From Pseudolactococcus raffinolactis NBRC 100932 (GTDB lineage: Bacteria; Bacillota; Bacilli; Lactobacillales; Streptococcaceae), in contig NZ_BCVN01000023.1 in the NCBI RefSeq assembly GCF_001591765.1, forward strand, positions 1 through 32,013: a stretch of 32,013 bases of DNA. Reading direction: 5' to 3'. This document shows, in pieces, positions 27,255 to 32,013 of this stretch (positions are counted from its first letter, which is position 1; each line of letters starts with the position of its first letter). A model generated the notes under the pieces. The model was not told the origin of the DNA. It saw nothing but the letters and a program-made list of their open reading frames with translations, and searched no databases. A program made the position numbers and the translations under genes.

Positions 27255-27611
27255 TTAGGCTAGCAAGGTTTCGTAATCAGTCCGATAACCGATTTGTAGA
27301 ATCTTGCCATCTTCATCTAGCAAGATTGGGCGTTTGATCAACATCCCATCAGATGCTAATAAATCTGCTGCTGCTTCAAGTGAGAGGTCAGCAATCTTAT
27401 CTTTCAAGCCAAGCTCACGGTAACTGATGCCAGACGTATTGAAAAACTTCTTTTTATCAAAACCTGATGTTTCGAGCCATGACAAGATGAGCTCTGCATT
27501 TGGTGGTGTTGTTTTCAAATCAATTTCTTGAACCGACACACCAAGCATATCTAATTCTTTATGCGCTCTCTGACAAGTCGAGCACTTTGGATACCAGTAA
27601 AATGTTTTCAT
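27255..27611 (-). CDS. ArsC/Spx-family thioredoxin-fold protein
   Basis: A 118-residue protein of the arsenate reductase-like family. The N-terminus MKTFYWYPKCSTC carries a CxxC pair (Cys10, Cys13). The family's LIKRPIL segment is near residue 92, containing the conserved Arg-Pro. True ArsC enzymes use Cys-x5-Arg and Spx proteins use CxxC, so this is closer to the Spx/YffB side, but it lacks a clear Spx C-terminal half. It overlaps serA by 4 bp (ATGA), so it is translated with the serine operon. A role there is not known; redox or stress function is only a guess. Confidence 0.82.
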   Translation of the reverse strand: MKTFYWYPKCSTCQRAHKELDMLGVSVQEIDLKTTPPNAELILSWLETSGFDKKKFFNTSGISYRELGLKDKIADLSLEAAADLLASDGMLIKRPILLDEDGKILQIGYRTDYETLLA

Positions 27612-28789
27612 GATTTTTTGATGATTCTCACTCTCACGATATTGTCTGAGCTATCAAACTCAGCAGCCAGTGCCCGCACTTTTGACTCATCTGACTCATC
27701 CAAATCAAGCAAGGTATAGGCATGGTGGTCTTTAGACCGGTTGATGATATTTGAAATATTGATGCCGGCTTCCGACACACGGGTCGAGATGCGAGCGACA
27801 ATATTTGGGACATTATTGTTAATTAAGGTGATCCGGAATGGTGACGTCAAGGCCTGCTTGACATTCGGGAAGTTGACAGAGTTGATGATTTCACCTGTTT
27901 CCATGAAACGGCGAATCGTTTGACCTGCCATAATCGCACAGTTGAGCTCAGCTTCTTCAGTCGAGCCACCCACGTGTGGGAGAACAGTGATTTTCTCTTG
28001 ATTGAGCAAATCTTCTGTCCCGAAGTCTGTGATATAGCGTTTGACAACGCCTGTTTCAATGGCATCAAACAAGGCTTCGTTGTCAACCAGCTCACCACGC
28101 GCGAAGTTGATAATTGTCACGTCTTTACCCATAACATCAAAGGCTTCACGGTTGAAAGTCGCTTTAGTTTCTTCAGTCAAGGGCACGTGAATCGTGATGT
28201 AATCACAATTTCTGAAGATGTCCTTGATATCATTCACACGACGAACGTGGCTTGAAATGTTCCACGCTGTCTCAATCGACACATAGGGATCGTAGCCGTA
28301 AACGTGCATACCGAGACGATAAGCATCATTTGCGATACGGGCACCAATCGCACCAAGACCAATGACACCGAAGTTTTTGCCTGTGATTTCTGAGCCTGCA
28401 AATTGTTTCTTGCCTGCTTCGACTTGCTTGGGTACATCATCACCAGTTAAGGTATTAACCCACTCGTTAGCAGCGATATAATCACGCGCACTCAAAAGTG
28501 TTGAAGCAATCACGGCTTCTTTCACGGCATTGGCATTAGCACCCGGCGTGTTGAACACCACAATCCCTTTGTCTGTTGCCTCATCAATGGGAATATTATT
28601 GGTCCCTGCTCCGGCACGAGCGATGGCTTTTAGATTTTCTGGAAATTCAGTGCCATGCAAGTTCTCAGAGCGAATGATATAAGCATCGGGATTTTCTTTA
28701 TGATCACCATCGATCTGGAAGGCATTGCCAAGTTCACGGAGACCGATTTTATTGATATTGTTATAAGTTTTTACTGAAAATGTTGTCAT
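27608..28789 (-). CDS. serA: D-3-phosphoglycerate dehydrogenase
   Basis: First enzyme of serine synthesis, oxidising 3-phosphoglycerate with NAD. The product is 393 residues. The Rossmann motif VIGLGAIGARIAND is near 142-155. Catalytic landmarks are NFARGELVDNEAL, an Asp-Phe-Gly-Thr-Glu stretch and LPHVGGSTEEAE with the active His. The C-terminal about 75 residues form an ACT domain (NNNVPNIVARISTRVSEAGI), the usual serine-sensing module, giving feedback inhibition. The ATG follows serC by 75 bp. The operon order is serC-serA-ArsC-like, and no serB phosphatase gene is next to it. Confidence 0.96.
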   Translation of the reverse strand: MTTFSVKTYNNINKIGLRELGNAFQIDGDHKENPDAYIIRSENLHGTEFPENLKAIARAGAGTNNIPIDEATDKGIVVFNTPGANANAVKEAVIASTLLSARDYIAANEWVNTLTGDDVPKQVEAGKKQFAGSEITGKNFGVIGLGAIGARIANDAYRLGMHVYGYDPYVSIETAWNISSHVRRVNDIKDIFRNCDYITIHVPLTEETKATFNREAFDVMGKDVTIINFARGELVDNEALFDAIETGVVKRYITDFGTEDLLNQEKITVLPHVGGSTEEAELNCAIMAGQTIRRFMETGEIINSVNFPNVKQALTSPFRITLINNNVPNIVARISTRVSEAGINISNIINRSKDHHAYTLLDLDESDESKVRALAAEFDSSDNIVRVRIIKKS

Positions 28790-28864
28790 CTACTTGCTTT
28801 CTATTTTAACTGAACCATGCGTCACATTTAAAGGACGCAATCAAACGCTAAACGGTAAACAAAC

Positions 28865-29962
28865 TTAAGCTGAATTTCTAGCCTCAAATGCTTTCATAAA
28901 GGCTACCAATTCTTGTACCCCTTCAAGTGGAAAGGCGTTATAGATCGACGCACGCATGCCCCCAACTGAGCGGTGACCTTTGATATTTTTAAAATCATGT
29001 GCCAGTGCTTCTTTGTTAAACAACTTATCCAAGTCATCTGTTGGGGTCACAAATGGGATATTACAGATGCTGCGGTCTGCTTTTGTTGCAACGGGATTTG
29101 AGTAAAACTCAGACTGATCGATAAAGTCATAAAGCAAGTTGGCTTTTTCGATGTTTTTAGCTTGCATGGCGTCAACACCACCTAGGCTTGCCACGTAGTC
29201 AAACACAAGACGTGCCATGTAGATGCCATAAGTAGGTGGGGTATTGTAGAGTGAGTCGTTATCCGCTTGGATACGGTAGTCCAACATTGAAGAGAGAACC
29301 GGCTCATCGTTAAGTAAGTCTTCGCGAACGATGACAATGGTTACGCCAGCAGGTCCAATGTTCTTTTGTGCACCAGCATAAATCAAGCCAAAGTCAGCGA
29401 CATTATAACGAACTGCCAAAATATTTGAACTCATATCTGCAACGATCGGTACACCATTTGTATCTGGTAAATCATAAATCGTTGTGCCTTCAATTGTATT
29501 ATTGGTCGTCAAATGCACATAAGCCGCATCTGGATCAATCGTTGCTGCATCGAAAGTCGGAATATGGTTATAAACTGTTGCTTCTGAAGAGGCTAAGAGC
29601 TCCGGTTGGAAGTCGATTGTCTTCGATAATTTAACAGCTTCTGTATAAGCTTTTTTGCCCCATGAACCACCCACGATATAATAGGCTTTTTTCTTTTTTT
29701 GTGCCAAATTAAGTGGAATCATAGAGAATTGTAGTGAAGCACCGCCTTGTAGGAAAAGGACTTTATAATTATCAGGAATCGCCATCAAGTCACGCAAACG
29801 CAACTCAGCAGCTTTGATAATTTCATCAAACTCGGAGGAGCGATGGGACAGTTCCATAACACTCATACCACTTTCGCGGTAGTCTAGCATTTCTTTTTGT
29901 GCTTGTTCCAGCACGGGTTTTGGCAAGACTGCAGGTCCTGCTGAAAAATTGTAAACTGTCAT
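28865..29962 (-). CDS. serC: Phosphoserine aminotransferase
   Basis: PLP-dependent aminotransferase converting 3-phosphohydroxypyruvate and glutamate to phosphoserine (also used in pyridoxal synthesis in some bacteria). The 365-residue protein starts [15 protein letters not shown], typical of SerC. The PLP-binding residues lie in [13 protein letters not shown] and VADMSSNIL, and the Schiff-base Lys200 is in [12 protein letters not shown]. The C-terminus has [21 protein letters not shown] lies 11 nt before the ATG. First gene of the serine operon, with an extended -10 promoter and a clear inverted repeat in the leader. Confidence 0.97.
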   Translation of the reverse strand: MTVYNFSAGPAVLPKPVLEQAQKEMLDYRESGMSVMELSHRSSEFDEIIKAAELRLRDLMAIPDNYKVLFLQGGASLQFSMIPLNLAQKKKKAYYIVGGSWGKKAYTEAVKLSKTIDFQPELLASSEATVYNHIPTFDAATIDPDAAYVHLTTNNTIEGTTIYDLPDTNGVPIVADMSSNILAVRYNVADFGLIYAGAQKNIGPAGVTIVIVREDLLNDEPVLSSMLDYRIQADNDSLYNTPPTYGIYMARLVFDYVASLGGVDAMQAKNIEKANLLYDFIDQSEFYSNPVATKADRSICNIPFVTPTDDLDKLFNKEALAHDFKNIKGHRSVGGMRASIYNAFPLEGVQELVAFMKAFEARNSA

Positions 29963-30015
29963 TTGGTAGAAACCTCCGATTTTTTTAGCGATGAGTTCAA
30001 TATTAAACTCGCCAT

Positions 30016-30039
30016 AATATTTAGAATAAACTAAATATT
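30016..30039. promoter_or_regulatory. Candidate operator in the serC leader
   Basis: A perfect inverted repeat, AATATTTAG-N6-CTAAATATT, lies 7 bp downstream of the serC -10 box, at the expected transcript start. The symmetry and placement suit a repressor site. It does not match the CodY box. Confidence 0.5.
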
Positions 30040-30045
30040 GATACT

Positions 30046-30054
30046 ATTATATCA
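30046..30054 (-). promoter_or_regulatory. serC extended -10 promoter
   Basis: TGATATAAT on the minus strand (30054-30046), about 83 nt upstream of the serC ATG. The -35 region is poor, as is common with extended -10 promoters. Confidence 0.55.
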
Positions 30055-30073
30055 TATTGTGAAAACTTATACA

Positions 30074-30108
30074 CAAAAATCCCTTATTTCATTGAAAAAT
30101 TTAGGGAT
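30074..30108 (-). terminator. Terminator of the first binding-protein gene
   Basis: ATCCCTTATTT (30079-30089) and the partly complementary AAATTTAGGGAT (30097-30108) form a 6-bp core stem with an AT extension. It is followed on the minus strand by TTTTTGTG. It is modest in strength and ends 24 bp past the stop. Confidence 0.5.
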
Positions 30109-30131
30109 CGTTCGTGTTTTACTTTATTTGG

Positions 30132-30956
30132 TTATTTTGTTGCTGCTTGCGATAATTCAAAATTTGTCTTGACGAATTCCTCGATTTTACCGTCGGCCTT
30201 GAGTTGTGTGATTACCTTATCAATTTCTTTTTTCAGATTACCGGAATCCTTAGGCATGGCAATCGCATAACTATCTGATTTCGATGAGTCAAAGCTAATA
30301 TCAGTGACAATACTTAAATCAGGATTAGCAGCTACATAGGCTTTAGCGATGGGTTCCTCAAAGACGACACCCGAAACCGTCCCATTTTTTAGTTCATTGA
30401 TCATTTGACCATTCTTTGTCAAACTAACTAGATTAGCTCCTTTGACTTGCTCTTTCACGATGTTTTCTTGAACCGTCCCTTTTTGCGCAGCAACTTTCTT
30501 GCCATCAAATGCTGACAGGCTTTGATAAGTGTCTGTTTGAGACTTTTGAACGATCATGACATTTTTCGCTTTATAATAGGGCGTTGAGAAGTCATAGGCT
30601 TTTTGACGTTCAGGTGTTGTTGAAATCCCTGAGATGGCGATGTCAGCCTTTCCAGATTCGACTGATGCAAGCACATTGTTAAAGTCCATGGCTTGAAATT
30701 TAACTTTGACACCCAAAGCCTTACCGATTTCATTGGCCAGATCAATATCTGATCCTACGATCGTATTCTTACCATCTTTAATCACCTGAAATTCAAAAGG
30801 TGCAAACTCTGGATTCAAGGCAACTGTCAAGGTACCTTTATCTTTGATTTGATCGACATAGTGATTGGGTTCAGCCTTTTTATTTGACCCACAAGCAGTT
30901 AATGTAAGCACTGTCGTCGCGGCAACTAATCCTAAAATAACTTTTTTCATTTTCAT
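30132..30956 (-). CDS. Amino-acid ABC transporter substrate-binding lipoprotein (paralogue 1)
   Basis: A 274-residue family 3 solute-binding protein. The lipoprotein signal sequence ends in LTLTAC, with Cys22 as the lipid site, so the protein is anchored outside the membrane. The family features GTLTVALNPEFAPFEF, GSDIDLANEIGKALG, the VESGKADIAISGISTTPERQ block and KVAAQKGTVQENIV are present. The best guess is a polar amino acid such as glutamine or arginine. No permease or ATPase gene adjoins it here, so it may serve a transporter encoded elsewhere. It is very similar to the protein at 31109-31918, from a recent duplication. Confidence 0.93.
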   Translation of the reverse strand: MKMKKVILGLVAATTVLTLTACGSNKKAEPNHYVDQIKDKGTLTVALNPEFAPFEFQVIKDGKNTIVGSDIDLANEIGKALGVKVKFQAMDFNNVLASVESGKADIAISGISTTPERQKAYDFSTPYYKAKNVMIVQKSQTDTYQSLSAFDGKKVAAQKGTVQENIVKEQVKGANLVSLTKNGQMINELKNGTVSGVVFEEPIAKAYVAANPDLSIVTDISFDSSKSDSYAIAMPKDSGNLKKEIDKVITQLKADGKIEEFVKTNFELSQAATK

Positions 30957-30991
30957 ATCTCGTCTCTTTTCTGTATATTTATTAGTTTATA

Positions 30992-31003
30992 GTATAATTA
31001 TAC
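30992..31003. promoter_or_regulatory. Palindrome GTATAATTATAC over the first binding-protein promoter
   Basis: The 12-bp palindrome overlaps the -10 box and is repeated in the second gene's promoter. Such sequences resemble ArgR/AhrC operator half-sites of lactic acid bacteria, which would fit arginine-linked transport, but this is a tentative assignment. Confidence 0.4.
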
Positions 31004-31024
31004 ATTAATTCAGATACTTGTCAA
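30997..31024 (-). promoter_or_regulatory. Promoter of binding protein 1
   Basis: TTGACA (31024-31019), 16-bp spacer, TATAAT (31002-30997) on the minus strand: perfect consensus hexamers, so a strong promoter unless repressed. Confidence 0.75.
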
Positions 31025-31063
31025 GTTTTTTGCATATTTTTTCATTTTTAAGTGAATAAAAAT

Positions 31064-31094
31064 AACATCTATAGATTTGAGGTCTATAGATGTT
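31064..31094 (-). terminator. Terminator of binding protein 2
   Basis: AACATCTATAGA (31064-31075) and TCTATAGATGTT (31083-31094) form a perfect 12-bp stem with a 7-nt loop. It is followed on the minus strand by ATTTTTATTC. It ends the gene at 31109-31918. Confidence 0.75.
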
Positions 31095-31108
31095 AGAATT
31101 TTAATACA

Positions 31109-31918
31109 TTATTTCGCAGTTTGTGCGAGTTCAAAGTTTTTCTCAACAGATTTGTTGATGGCATCTTTTGCTTTCAATTTTTTGATGACTGCATCAATTT
31201 CTTTTTTCAGCTTATCAGATTTTTTAGGCATTGCCACACAGTAGCTATCCGTATCTGATGAGTCTAGTTTGACGTCAGATAAAGCCAAATCTGAATTTGC
31301 TGCAATATAAGATTTGCCAATAGGTTCTTCTAAAACAACACCTTCAACAGTACCATTTTTCAACTCATTAATGGCTTGACCAGTTTTGATTAATGAGACA
31401 AGTGACGCATCTTTGACTTGTTCAGTCGCGACTTTCTCTTGAACTGAACCTTTTTGAGCAGCTACTTTCTTGCCTTTAAAATCAGCAATTGTTGCAAACT
31501 TATCTTGATGTTCTTTTTTCACAACGATAACATTGTTAGCTGTATAGTAACTATCTGAAAAATCATAGGCTTTTGCTCGATCAGGATCAGAAGAAATCCC
31601 CGAAATCGCAATATCAGCTTTTCCACTTGTCACACTCGCCAAGACATTGTTGAAGTCCATGGCTTGAATATTCACTTTCACGCCCAAAGCCTTACCAATT
31701 TCTTTTGCCAAATCAACGTCTGAACCAACGATTTCATTCTTGCCATCTTTTAACATTTGAAACTCAAATGGTGCGTAATCAGGGCTCAAAGCAACTGTCA
31801 AAGTCCCTTTATCTTTGATTTTAGCTAAGCTATCTTTTGATGATGACGACCCACAAGCTGCCAAAGTCACGATTGAAGTCAAAGCAACGACACCTAAAGC
31901 TATTTTTTTTAAGTTCAT
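31109..31918 (-). CDS. Amino-acid ABC transporter substrate-binding lipoprotein (paralogue 2)
   Basis: A 269-residue family 3 binding protein, a close paralogue of the one at 30132-30956. The signal sequence ends VTLAAC with lipidated Cys22 when started at ATG 31918. Shared blocks are GTLTVALSPDYAPFEFQ, VGSDVDLAKEIGKALGVKV, QAMDFNNVLASV, GKADIAISGISSDPDRAKAY and KVAAQKGSVQEKV. I prefer ATG 31918 (MNLKKIALG) over an in-frame ATG 18 bp upstream because the purine-rich AAAAGAG lies just before it. It has its own strong promoter and terminator and is monocistronic. Ligand not determined. Confidence 0.93.
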   Translation of the reverse strand: MNLKKIALGVVALTSIVTLAACGSSSSKDSLAKIKDKGTLTVALSPDYAPFEFQMLKDGKNEIVGSDVDLAKEIGKALGVKVNIQAMDFNNVLASVTSGKADIAISGISSDPDRAKAYDFSDSYYTANNVIVVKKEHQDKFATIADFKGKKVAAQKGSVQEKVATEQVKDASLVSLIKTGQAINELKNGTVEGVVLEEPIGKSYIAANSDLALSDVKLDSSDTDSYCVAMPKKSDKLKKEIDAVIKKLKAKDAINKSVEKNFELAQTAK

Positions 31919-31951
31919 GTTTTCTCTTTTCTGCATATATATTATTTATCA

Positions 31952-31963
31952 GTATAATTATAC
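31952..31963. promoter_or_regulatory. Palindrome GTATAATTATAC over the second binding-protein promoter
   Basis: The same palindrome as at 30992-31003, in the same place relative to the -10 box and with similar flanks, suggesting that both genes answer to one regulator. Confidence 0.4.
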
Positions 31964-31984
31964 ATGAATATCATTAGATGTCAA
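31957..31984 (-). promoter_or_regulatory. Promoter of binding protein 2
   Basis: TTGACA (31984-31979), 16-bp spacer, TATAAT (31962-31957) on the minus strand. The layout matches the promoter at 30997-31024. Confidence 0.75.
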
Positions 31985-32013
31985 GAATTTCTATAAAGAT
32001 GATTCTTTGCAGT

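Overview
The window looks like a chromosomal segment of a low-to-medium GC member of the Streptococcaceae, most likely a Lactococcus (inferred from protein style and from the rnc-smc-HAD-ftsY order; no search was possible). Most of it is ordinary housekeeping DNA on the minus strand: leuS, a PucR-type regulator, prs, an operon rnc-smc-HAD phosphatase-ftsY, then beyond an island a YqeK-like HD hydrolase, a GNAT acetyltransferase, a DUF1622 membrane protein and metG. These are followed by a sortase-anchored adhesin gene, and, on the plus strand, a 51-residue membrane protein and exoA. The last part is a serine-biosynthesis operon (serC-serA-ArsC-like) and two paralogous amino-acid-type binding lipoproteins with near-identical promoters.

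The accessory region is an AT-rich island of about 9 kb (roughly 11107-20029) between rnc and the HD hydrolase. It carries a PLD-nuclease/SNF2-helicase fusion (11533-14976), a serine recombinase of the Mpi/Hin type (14963-15568) and a large adenine methyltransferase with a TaqI-like target-recognition C-terminus (16430-19537). Between recombinase and methyltransferase lies an invertible segment (15593-17339) bounded by 130-bp inverted repeats that differ at one base. It holds two convergent alternative C-termini: one fused in frame to the methyltransferase, the other a silent cassette on the plus strand without its own start. I read this as a phase-variable two-protein restriction-modification or phage-defence system whose DNA specificity is switched by the adjacent recombinase.

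The island is flanked by a gap-free, about 70% identical 220-bp direct repeat (10886-11105 and 20030-20249) covering the 3' end of the HD-hydrolase gene plus the rnc promoter. The copy near rnc is a broken gene remnant, so the island sits inside a duplication.

Two genes appear damaged or switchable at their 5' ends. The methyltransferase has an in-frame TAA at codon 30 counted from its best ATG. The LPXTG adhesin has an A6 tract where A7 would be needed to join the ATG to the signal peptide. Regulatory signals include several extended -10 promoters. At rnc and exoA the ATG is only 7 nt below the -10 box, which predicts leaderless mRNAs. I saw no tRNA, rRNA, CRISPR array, T-box or insertion sequence.
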